DNA from: Epichloe hybrida
Lineage: Eukaryota; Ascomycota; Sordariomycetes; Hypocreales; Clavicipitaceae
Assembly: GCA_019022495.1 (NCBI GenBank)
Contig: JAFEKR010000006.1
Coordinates: 806,001-870,000 of the forward strand
Direction of reading: 5' to 3'
DNA length: 64,000 nucleotides
This document shows positions 37,210 through 47,717 of this stretch, piece by piece. A program made the translations under genes and the position numbers. Under the pieces are notes generated by a model that saw only the letters and a program-made list of their open reading frames with translations, did not search any database and was not told the DNA's origin. Within the stretch, counting starts at the first letter, position 1. Each line of letters begins with the position of its first letter.

Positions 37210-37497
37210 TGTGGCTTTCTTTAGACCTTTAGATAATAGATAGTCTAACTATAGCTAAAGAGTAAAGCTACTAAAGGGATGTATATAATGCAATTAGACG
37301 TATCATAAGTTACCCTACTCCGTTAGCAGTGGCACCGCACTATAGCCTTACTTTTCCCCCTTTTTGCTTACCTTCTCTTCTAGCTAGATTCCTCCCCTTC
37401 TCCCTCTTCTCTTCTCTCTTAGTTATTAGCTATTATTATTAACTTCATTGAATTTAACCCCTTCGCACTAGTGTAACGTTCCTTGGTGTAACTAACA
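37210..37497 (+). repeat. 3' LTR of Copia A
   Basis: This 288-bp LTR is followed directly by the CTATA target duplication. Its first half is strongly RIP-degraded and its last ~60 bp are nearly unchanged. Confidence 0.88.
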
Positions 37498-37599
37498 CTA
37501 TAACTAATTAAGTAAAATAGGTAATAATAAAAGCTTCTATATAACTAGCTTTCTTTTAATCCTTATAATAACATTATATAATAAAAAGGCCCACTTTTT

Positions 37600-37825
37600 T
37601 TTTACTAACACTACATTGTAGTTTTTGTAGTTAGTGTAGTTAGTAACTACACTAATTACACTACACTACAAGCAAAAAAAAACTACACTACACTAACTAC
37701 AAAAAAAAAACTATAATACACTACACTATAAAAAAAAAAAAACTACACTACACTAACTATAAGAAAAAAAAAACTACACTACAAATACAAATTTTTCCTA
37801 AAAACTACACTAACTACACTACAAA
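37600..37825. repeat. Right subterminal ACTACACTAC/TGTAGTG repeats of the hAT element
   Basis: The inverted counterpart of the left array, with repeated ACTACACTAC units separated by runs of 8-13 A, directly inside the right terminal CAATACTCTG. Confidence 0.75.
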
Positions 37826-37835
37826 CAATACTCTG

Positions 37836-40800
37836 CTTATAACTAAGATACACCCTTCGTTATTCTTAGTCTCTAATAATCTAGATCCCTAGGAAGAATC
37901 TTACTTTACCTTTCTTATCTAATTTATATGCCTCCTTTAAGCCCTTAGAAATACGGTTAGTAATGCCTTTATTATCTTTATAAAACCCTATAAGAATATT
38001 ATTTATAAAGAATATAAGGAAAACAGTCTAATCTTTTATATAGAATAAGTAAGGCTTTTCTTTACTTAATTTAAGCCTAAGCTTTATAAGAGATTTACTT
38101 AATTCCTTAAACTATAGTTATAGAGAATCCCTTAATCTATAGAGGGCCTTAAGTAATTTTATATATTCTCTAAGGATTATAAAACCTTTAGGAAGTTAAT
38201 AAGTTATAGGTATTTTATCCTTTCCACGTTTTACGTAAAGGAAAGCATTCTTAATGTTATACTACCTAGTCTCTAGATTAAACCTAGTAACTAGAGCTAT
38301 AAATACATAGAACGCGTGAGTAGTAAGTATTATAGTATAGGTTTATTTAATTATAGAGATATCTTAGAGGTCTCCGCACACGTATAATTACGCTTTGTAA
38401 TAGATTAATATCCCCTTCTTATTAAACTTATAAGAAAATACCTATTTTAATGGCAATAGCTTTGATTATGCCATAGAACGCTTTATTTGCCACTATATCC
38501 CTTATTCCTTTAGCTTATTAATCTCTTTATTTATTGCTTTTAACTATTTCTCTCTAAATAGATAATCCTTTGCTTTTTTCTATAACTTTAGAGGTTTAGC
38601 GAGATTAGATTAATAAATAGTCCTTGCCTTTCTCTTTAAGTTAAGGTATAATCTGTTTTCTTTATTATAATACGTGTTAATTACTAAAAAAACCGTTTTA
38701 TAGCTCTTAAAGTCCTAATCTCTAAGAAAGAGCTTATAAGGATCTCCTTCCTTAGTCTTCCTAAATTTAGTGTAAAAATCCTTTAGGTCCTAGAGGCTAT
38801 TAATAAGAGCTTTATTAAGTCCTTTTTTCTTCCTTCTTATTAGTTAAGCATAAGAAAAAATATTACCTTAAGCTCTCTTTATTTATAACCTTAAGCTTAT
38901 TTACACACCTTCTTATATTATTATTTTAAGACTCTTTATAATTTCTAACTATATAGCTAGTAATCCCCTTAAGCCTTTTGCGTAGGTAGCTAGTCTAGTA
39001 TTTACTCCTATAGGTTTATCTTATTACTAGTTTTTCTTTACTTCTTTTTCTAGCTTAAGTAGTTTATTACTTATTAAGTTATTAATAACTTAGTCCTTAG
39101 TATTATATACTTAGTATTCTAAAACCTTATAAGGATATTAGCTCTCCTAAGCCCTTATAGTAGTATCTTACTTACTACTTATTAAATCTATTATTATATT
39201 ACTCTCTTAAGCATATAAATCTAAAGCGTTTTACTCCTTCTTACTTTACTAAGCTTTTAGATTAAGAGTCTTTTACTCTCTAATTATTAGATTTAGTAAT
39301 AGCTAAGGTGTTTAAAGTCTAATTTACTTATTAAGGTATATAGCTTCTCTTCCCTTTTATTAAGAAGTCTATAAAGCTTTTACCCCTAAGTTTAAACTCT
39401 TAGTCTAATCTTATTATAGTTTATTTAAAGTTAGTATAAGGAAAAGATTTAATTCTTTATCTAATTTAGTATTAATTTTAAGGGATTAGAAATATGCCTT
39501 AAGCTTATTAATTAATAGCTCTATTACGCTCTTTTTTATTAGATTATAAAAAATTAACTTATTAAATATAATATTCCTTATTATTATAACTTTTCCTAGT
39601 CTTAGAATCTAGATATAATATATATTAGAGGCAAAGTACCTAATAAGATATCTAATATAACCCCTAGGATTAGTCTTATAAAACTATTTATATTTATTAG
39701 CCTTATAATCCCTTTAAAGAGAATAAGTATAGTAGCTATATATATGTAATTCGCTTTAATCTAGCCTTAAGTTAGCTATAGGCTCCCTAATTAGAAGTTA
39801 AGTATTATCTTAGAACTAGATTTCTAGGGTTTCTAATAGTGTTTTTTACCTAGATTATTAAATAGAACTTATATTATATAGGTATGCTATTACTTATATA
39901 CTCTCTAACTATAAGTTTAGTAAAAGCTATATGCCTATAAGCATTATATTTAATTATAATATAATTATTTGCCTTACTCTCTTTATAAATTTATTAGGTT
40001 TATAAGTATATAGGGGCGTAAGCTTAAGATTAATACCTTATAAGCGTACTTATATCTAAAAGATTATATTACTAAATTAACTAATAATAGCTTCTTTATA
40101 ATCTTACCTAATCTTTATAATTAATAATCTAAATTGCCTTATAATCCATTATTTAATATAGATTAATATATGAAATACTATTACTTATAATTTATTAGGT
40201 AATATATAAATATAAATTATGCCTAAGAACTTATCTTTTATAACTATTAGCTAGTTTATACTATTATAACTAGGCTTATAGTCTTAGAGATTCTAATAGA
40301 TTCTCTAAAATAGCCTTAGTAATATATATTCTAGTAGTTTTCTTAAAATAACTTAGTAAGTATAAACTAGAGAATATATCTTATAGTCTCTTTACTTAGT
40401 TTTATATAATTACACTCCCCTTATATAAGTGTAACTCTTAGCTAAAGTATTTTTACTAAGGTGCCTAAAATATAAATACTAAAGTTCTTTAGGGTTTATA
40501 TATATAAGGCGTAAATCTTTACTTAGGTAATTATATTATAAGTATAGTATATTATTATATGCTTTTAAATTAATTATTAAGAATATTACTAGTAGTATAA
40601 ATAAATTTACTACTTAGTTAAAACTCTTATAAGAGAAAAGAGGCTTATATTAAAGGAATATAATATTATGCTTTCTCTAAAGCTTTACTAATAATAAGCT
40701 CTTATAAAAGGGTCTAATATATAAAGAGTAGTTTGCTTTATAATACTAAATACCCTTTTTCTATAGAAAGCTCTCTAATATAATATTTATATAAAATCTA

Positions 40801-42111
40801 GGAATAAGTATAATATTCTATAAGGTAAGGCTTTCTATAAGGTTTTCCTTTAGCCTATTAAAAATATTCTTAGTTATATAAGTACCTCTTCTAGTAATCT
40901 AAAATAAGGTTATTCTTACTTTAAGGTAATTATTAAATATTTCCTTAAAGGTTTCTAGTTTAAAGTAACTAATATTATTTATAATATATAAAGCACTATA
41001 GTTATTAAAGAGAGTACTCTTAGAGAGTGTATATTTTATATTCTTAAGTATTATATAGCTTCCCTAAGCTAGAGAAACACTCTTAAGGATCTTTAGGTTA
41101 ATAATTACTACTATAATAACACTAAGTAACTTTTTTTCTTTATAATCCTTAATGCTTTTTACTATTTACTTATCCTTTATAACCTTAGAGTATAAGTTCT
41201 TTTATTTAGCGCTTTTATAGTATTCCTTAACCTTTTTATAGTTAACCTTTATAAAGGGCTTAAACCCTAGAACCTTCTTACTAGTTACTATATAGTATAA
41301 GCTATAGTATACTTAGGGAGACTAAAAGTATATAGTTAGTGCCTTTCCTATATAGTAAGGGTATTTCTTTAGGCTATTATTCTTTTAGCCTTATAGTTTC
41401 TCTTTTTCTTAGTTTAAGTAATCCCTAAGAGTTATTATATAGCTTCCTTTTTTAGAGATAAAGCTTATAGCTTAAGTTACCTTATAATATCTAGTGTACT
41501 TAAAGGTAATGCCTTAAAGGGTTACTTCTTTAGGAAAAGAATTAGAAGTCTATACTAGTTATATAATCTTAGTTTTTACTTATTTAAGGTTAAAGTATAT
41601 ACTAATAGCTTTATAATAAAGTTATAAATTATATTAGAACCCTAAACCTTATTAATCTTATATATTAATACTTTCTAGTATAGCTTCCCTTATTACTTAA
41701 TCTAATACTTAAATTAAATATTAGTATATTTAGTATTAGTAAGGTAAGCTATATACTTAGCTAATACCTTTAATTTAATAATTACTTACCTAGGAGAAAA
41801 CCTCTTTTTAAGCTTAATAGAGATTTAGTAAAGAGTAAGCTTTTTATTATTTATATTACTTTCTTTAATCTTATTAATTACTATAGTATAAGTATTAGGA
41901 TTAATAATACTTATAATCTAAGTTTTAATAGTCCTTTCTTAGGACTTTATTACTTTATATACTTAGTACTTAGATATAAACTTATAAAATAAAAAGGAAA
42001 GAGCCTCTTAGAAAGTAAGCTTTATAGTATTACTTCCTTAGTTCTTTATAATAAGAGCTTTATATAACTCTAGTGTAATAGTAAAGGGCTTTTCTAAATA
42101 GTTAGAGTTAA
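37836..42111 (-). mobile_element. Copia B, gag-pol part, RIP-degraded
   Basis: A minus-strand Ty1/Copia reverse transcriptase is readable between about 38400 and 37850: NIKNAFLYVKRG, LPKGF, KALYRLRDS, FFINNIL (from FVDDIL) and GKVRFFLGI. This order (KNAFL, P.GF, ALYGL, VDDI) is diagnostic for Copia. The family is clearly different from Copia A. The upstream part (toward 42100) should be integrase and gag but is too degraded to name. No LTR was found, so the element is probably truncated. Confidence 0.75.
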
Positions 42112-42744
42112 TGTCAGGTGCGCGCGTGCGCGTGCGCGGGCGGGCCTGATAATCAATTGTAAGGTGCAATGCGAGCGAGAGCTAGCATTAGTGAATCTTT
42201 TGGTTTAATAGCTTACCTGCATACCTTTAGGTTCTAACATTAATACTAGCTCTCACAGGTCTTCTAGTGTGCTAGTCCTAGGTTTAAATCCTCATGGGTA
42301 AGGCATACGCTAGGTCCTAGGTTTAATTCCTATAGCTAGATTAACCTAATAAGTCTAGGTTTAAATTACTAGTAGCTTAGTAGCTTATATTAGGCTTATA
42401 GGGTAAGTATAGGCGTATACCTATATAAGGTTACGTGCACTAGGTAATGTATAGGCCTAGCTACTATGCATACTAGGCCTTAGGGGTTTATAATTAGTTA
42501 ATTATCTTAGAGGCCATAGATAACTAGGCCTAATCTAAGCTAAGGTTACGTATATTACTAGCCACTAGCTAGTAGGGCCCTTAGCTTAGGGTAAGCCTTA
42601 TAAGGGAAGGGATAATTATTAGGTGCGCGCATGCGCGTGCGTAGGCGGGCCTAATAATTAATTATAAGGTGCAATGCGAGCGAGAGCTAGCATTGGTGAA
42701 TCTTTTGGTTCAATGGCTTACCTGCACACCTTCAGGTTCTGACA
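42112..42744 (+). mobile_element. TRIM, copy 2, TSD GTTAA
   Basis: The element is 633 bp with 128-bp terminal direct repeats (42112-42239 and 42617-42744), flanked by GTTAA at 42107-42111 and 42745-42749. It is the same family as 16774-17412. The left repeats of the two copies share changes that separate them from both right repeats. The site complementary to the LTR follows the left repeat, with one RIP-type mismatch (AATACTAGCTCT). Confidence 0.85.
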
Positions 42745-43160
42745 GTTAAGCTCTAGGAGCTAGGGATTAACCCTTTCCTAAATCTCTTAGCTTTAGGTAG
42801 CTTACTTTAATGCTTTATATTACTCTTTCTATTTATTAGATAAGACTAGCTTAATATTAGTCTTAAGACTTAGGTAGTAAGAGGTTATTATATCTATTAT
42901 AAGTGTTATTAGTAAGTAAGGTATAGTATATATATATATCTTATATATAAGGGACTTAGTGGAAGTTATAGGCATATACCTTCTAGGCTTATAACTATTA
43001 TACGCTTAGCATATAACTTAAAAGATATCCTCTAGTAGGATAAAGAAAGTTAGAAAAGGATTAGATTAAAGCTATCTCTATTATATAAATAGAAGGATAA
43101 AAGCTCCTTTTTTATAGAGAAAGCTATTATATTATAGATTATATGCTTTTATTATAAATT
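42745..43160 (-). mobile_element. AT-rich relic to the right of the TRIM, probably Copia B
   Basis: This RIP-type sequence continues from the target-site duplication of TRIM copy 2 to the compositional boundary. It is assigned to Copia B by continuity only; no motif is readable. Confidence 0.4.
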
Positions 43161-43606
43161 ATTGTGTTTAGCGACGTGCATCTTTAGCTCCCCTAATACG
43201 GTTATGGGTGCAGATTTATTCGTCATAGACGCTGTATCCGCCATCGGGCAACAACTCACAGTCTCACCACACCTCGCTTCAACTCACCACACCTCGCTTT
43301 AACTCATTCAACTCATTTTCACGGACGGCTCATCACATACGCCGACACGACAACACCACACGCGCGACTTGCTTGACTCAGGCGCATCCAAAAGGCATTG
43401 TGCGAAGTCATGCGGCAGTTGAACAGTCTCATCCCCGTGGCTTGGTCCGATCCGATACTCACCCCAGCTTTCAACGCTTACTGTACTGACCTGGAGCACA
43501 CAAACACGGTTTCTTCTCAGCTGCTTTTCGAATCGGCAGCCGCAGCCGTCAAGGGCTTATCACTGCCTTCCGAGCAACTTCGTGCTACTGTGTACGCTGT
43601 ACGCAC
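43161..43606. promoter_or_regulatory. Upstream region of SEA4 at the edge of the transposon block
   Basis: This 446-bp gene-like stretch is the entire space between the RIP-degraded block and the SEA4 start codon. It holds a direct repeat of CACCACACCTCGCTT at about 43265-43300. The only long ORF here (43398-43610) looks spurious. Confidence 0.5.
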
Positions 43607-46600
43607 ATGATGGACCGCCCGGAACCAGGTCTGGTCAAGTGGTCGCCGAAGTCGTCTGTCGATAGCTTCGTTCACATCAATCTACAACACCGCGTCGTGC
43701 AACTCTATGAGCCAACTGGATATGCGCATAAGCAGCGTTTTGACTATTCCAGGCTCAGCCGCCACGATGACTTCCCGCCCCTCACAACCTACGACTGGTC
43801 GCCAGCCGACACTAGCCTTTTGGCCGTGGGAACCGGATCTGGCATTATCAACCTCTTGAAAATCGATGACAATTCCAATGCCTATGCTGAAATTGGGCTG
43901 AAGATGTCTAGGACTTGTCAAGCGGTCGCTTTCAACACGACCGGTCTCCTCGCTGTTGGTCTTGACCGCGTGCGAATGGACCAGAGTCTGCATGTGTGGG
44001 ATGTCAATCGCCTGTCTGCTCAAAAGCTACCCAATACTGGCTTTCCTTCTGCCGCATCTACCTTTGTCGGTTCATACGCAAAGCTTGAGCCCAGCGTTTC
44101 TGTTTCAAGCATCAAGTTCTTTGAAGATAGCCCATTGACACTGGTGGCTGGCATCAAAGGACAAGGAGTGAGGATCATTGATCTTCGAGGTTAGCAGCCG
44201 ACTTTCGAAACTATATTGCCATGAATGCAACCAATGCTGATGTAATACGCACTAGAACCTAGCGGAAACCTCACGTTTCAAACCAAATGTAACAACAATC
44301 TGACCATTGATTATGTCGATCAGAATAACTTTGCGTCGTCTGCACTGGATCATCCCGGTGTCATGATTTGGGATCGACGAGCAACCTCACGGCCGTTGGC
44401 TTCTCGCTCGTATAGTCAAGCTGTGGATGTGGATTCACTTCCTTGGGGTGGCGCTCTGCGGCTCGATAAAGCCATTGAGACAGATTCGGATCCATTCCTG
44501 AACGACGGCAGGCACTCTCTGATTCGCTCACTTCGCTATTGTCGGGATCGTCGCGGCCTACTGGCGGCGCTATCTCCAACTGGTCAGCTCAAGGTCATGG
44601 AAACCAACAAAGAAATCGTATCAGCAGGAATAGCGCCACAGGAAGGCCCCGAGCTGCTACAAGTTCAAAGGTCCCACGAGATGGACGTGTCTTACCGGGA
44701 TAACTCGAGACGACATGACCGAATTGTATCATTTGATTGGATCACCTTGTCTTCACCAGCGCTGCGACCGAGGATGTTGGTTCTGAGGGCAAATGGAGCG
44801 TTTGATATTCTGGAGCAATCGTCTAGGACGGCAGACCACATCTACAAGCTCGTCCCTTGGCAACCGCCTCATCGTGGACTGGAAGGTGAGCTGCTGTTCA
44901 AATGACACCTGAACCATGCGCGTATATGACGAATGTACTAAATCCCCCCTCTAGAAAACGCACCCTACCATGATGTGATGCGATTTGAGCCAGCTCAGAC
45001 CTCCGAGATTTTGGGGCCGTTACTGACTGAGAAGGCCCTTGCAGATGTACCCATTTTCGGGCCAGACAAGGCACGTATTTTGGATCGTGTCAACGACACA
45101 TTGCAGGACAGTGAATCAACACCCGTAATCCTCGAACATGTCGATGAGATTTCCCGGCCATTGCCAGAGACTTTACATAACGCAAGCACAATAAGCCAAA
45201 AGCTTACCAGTATTAGATCCTACATCAAAGATGAGCAAGCAGATCAACAAGCTGAAGATGAACAACAAGCGCAGAGAAGCAGTTCAAGACAATCGGACTA
45301 CCGACCTCATGAAATATCCCTCGCGTCAAACAGCCTAGGTTCTTGCCGTGAGATTCATGAAGCACTCCTCGCCACGCTTGCAACCGTCAAGGGGCTGCCT
45401 AGGGAAGCCCAATGCACAGTTGACCATTCGATGCTCCTCCGAGCCAAGGAGAAGTACCTGTTCGATGCGGCAACAAACCGGAAAGTATTGTCGGATGACC
45501 CGTGGCGAAGGTTCTTATGGGACTGGATCGCTGGTCAGTGTCTCTGGCTTCTTTCTTCTTTGTTTGTATTGATGAGCTAAAGCAAAAGAAGACGGTTTAA
45601 TAACGCTTGGAACACAGATGCTGAAATGGCTGCTGATGATGGAGGCTTGCTTCTCGGGAACATGGACTTGAGCTACCTTGGTGTTCACTCAATATGGACA
45701 CACGACCTCGGTAAGTTTCCTCTTCTCTCGCATCTATTGATTCTTCAGTCTCAATCCGCCGACAACACACAATTGACTCGGAGCGCAGGCAATAATCCAG
45801 CGACTCGTCTCGCCCCCGGAGCCACCATCCCCGACCCAGCTCACTGGGAACGAGCCATCGGACAATACTGCAAGAAGCGACGTCTACCCAAACTCGAGGG
45901 CGCCACGACAAGCAAGCCCTTCCAACGTCAGCTCTGTCTCGAGATCTGCGGCTGGGGCGACCCTCAGCGCCATGATCCCAACGTCATCGACCGAGATGAC
46001 GACCCCGACTACCCCACGGCCATCCACACCATGGTCGCGTCTCGTCACCTCTTCCGCGGCGAGACGGACAAGGCCATCCAGATCCTTAAAAAGGCCAGCG
46101 CCGCACATCCTGAGTTGCTTTTCGTCTCGTTATCCCTCCAACTTCTCGGCCGCGGCAGCAAACAGTCACAGCCCACCAAGAAAGACCAGCTCGAGCTCGA
46201 CGACGTCGTGGCCTCCAAGACAGACCCGTACCTGCGCGCCATTTCCTCCCTCATCGCCACCGGCGACTGGACCGCCGTCGCAAATCAGCGCTCTCTTCCA
46301 CTCTCGGACCGTGCCGTCGTGGCCGTCCGCAACTTTGACGACAACCAGCTCACCACGTGGCTGCACGAAAACGTATCCCTCGCCATCGAGGACGGTGACA
46401 TTGAAGGCATCGCCCTCACAGGTATCACCGAAAAAGCCGTCGACATATTCGCCCGCTATATCCAGAAATTCCACGACATCCAGACAGCCACTCTGGTTCT
46501 ATCCATAGCCCACCCGCGGTACATAGACGACATTCGCTGCCGCGCCTGGCGTAACGCATACCGCGCTCACCTACAACGCCACCGGCTCTTCTTCCAGCGC

Positions 46601-47068
46601 ACAAAATTCGAAGTGGAATCGACAAAGCGCTCCAAGCGCGACGGTGTGCCTACGCTGAAGCCACCGTCTCGTCAAATAGCCCTCCGCTGCGTCTACTGCG
46701 ATGCTGAAACATCGCTCGCCAACCAAGGCGGCGCCCCGGCGCCCACCCCCATACCTACTGCGCTTGAGACGCGCAACCCCCTTTTGGCAACGAGTATCAA
46801 TTCGGGAATCAGCTGTCCCAACTGTGGGAGACACCTGCCCCGCTGTGTCGTCTGTCTGGAAGTCGTGGGTGTTCTTCGCTCCGACAAGCCCGAGGAGAAG
46901 GAGGCCACGCGCTTGGCAGGCCGATTCCCAACTTTTTGCCTCCGCTGCGAACACGTCCTCCATCTGGACCATGCGCGACAATGGTTCGCAAGACATGTCG
47001 AGTGCCCTGTGCCTGAGTGCCGATGTCGATGTAACTTTAGGGCAAATCCGGAATTAGGCTATGACTAG
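43607..47068 (+). CDS. SEA4: Sea4/MIOS homologue, SEACAT (GATOR2) subunit
   Basis: Five exons: 43607-44189, 44256-44885, 44955-45533, 45618-45710 and 45789-47068. Introns are 66, 69, 84 and 78 bp; the last is a multiple of three and its retention would also be open. The product is 1054 aa, close to yeast Sea4. The N-terminal half is a WD40 propeller (FNTTGLLAVGLDRVRMDQSL, then LHVWDV and MIWDRR). The C-terminus is a RING/zinc-ribbon with CVYC, CPNCGRHLPRCVVC and CLRCEHVLHLDH plus a CPVPECRCRC tail. From the family, Sea4 is part of the vacuole-bound SEACAT/GATOR2 complex that promotes TORC1 signalling by opposing SEACIT/GATOR1. The ATG at 43607 gives the usual short lead before the first blade; a second ATG follows directly. 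It converges with the PAS kinase. Confidence 0.9.
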
Positions 47069-47717
47069 TCAAAAATGGATGCATTTTTTGAAGGGAGGAG
47101 GGCGGGAGGCAATGTCAACTTTATTAATCCCCTTTTGAATGTCAAACGGGTAAATTTTTTTTATCTTTTTTTTTTCAACTTGCTTCAATTTTTTTTTGTA
47201 AAAAAAAAAAAAAAAAAACCAACAGAAGAAGGAAACAAAAGCTACTGCTTGTTATACGTATGGTGCATCCACTATATTTATATATAATCTTTGACAAGGT
47301 GTCATCATCGCTCCATTGGAAAACGCCGATTCGAGAGAGTAGCAGCTAGAACAGAAGATTGAAGTATTCAAACGTATACATACAAATTGAAGATGAAGAA
47401 ACAAGGAGAAAAATATTGCAATATGATAAAAAATGAACGCCAGCTTTCGCGCTCTAACGTGCGCCAATGCTCTGCAAGGTCTTCTGCTGTTTGTCACTAG
47501 TAAAAGTGGGATTTGTTCGTCTCTTTTGTAGCGTTCGTGCCTCCTCCGCATTTCCAGGCGATACATACATGTCTTCGTCCTCTTTCCTATTTATCGTAAA
47601 GTCCTCCGCAACCAACGTTCATGATTTTGGATGGTCTAGTCTGATGCATCCCGGCCATGAGGGAGCGTCGACAACTTGTATCTATCTATGGGCACCACGA
47701 CCCATCCATGTTTCGAA
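47069..47717. other. Convergent spacer between SEA4 and the PAS kinase
   Basis: This 649-bp gap contains T-runs followed by an 18-base A-run (about 47155-47218), capable of a weak foldback. It presumably carries both 3' UTRs. No gene seen. Confidence 0.6.

Larger units (their letters stand above)
30601..37497 (+). mobile_element. Copia A: full-length 6.9-kb Ty1/Copia retrotransposon, RIP-degraded
   Basis: LTRs of 288 bp lie at 30601-30888 and 37210-37497 (TGTGGCTT...CTAACA), with CTATA duplications at 30596-30600 and 37498-37502. The empty site is at 29378-29382 in the other arm of the hAT inverted repeat. The two LTRs differ essentially by transitions, the 3' LTR being more degraded over its first half. 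A pyrimidine-rich TTTATCCTA-like tandem stretch lies at about 31440-31560. Confidence 0.9.
29045..37835. mobile_element. hAT-type foldback element, split by Copia A
   Basis: The terminal inverted repeats CAGAGTATTG (29045-29054) and CAATACTCTG (37826-37835) are flanked by a perfect 8-bp duplication CTTATAAC (29037-29044, 37836-37843). A CAG-starting terminal repeat with an 8-bp target duplication is diagnostic of the hAT superfamily. Without Copia A it is about 1.9 kb. The inverted repeats extend inward about 0.5 kb, interrupted on the right by Copia A. Subterminal regions are packed with TGTAGTG/ACTACACTAC repeats and A-runs. No transposase is readable in the AT-rich centre (29500-30450), so it is non-autonomous or dead. 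Confidence 0.83.
8179..43160. repeat. 35-kb AT-rich, RIP-degraded nest of transposable elements
   Basis: Apart from a few GC-richer islands, CpA and TpG are nearly absent and TpA is very frequent. Duplicated segments (LTR pairs and the two Gypsy A arms) differ almost only by C-T and G-A transitions, and every retrotransposon frame is riddled with TAA/TAG. This is the signature of repeat-induced point mutation. No intact gene was found. The right edge is approximate; the composition turns back to gene-like at about 43160. Confidence 0.9.
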
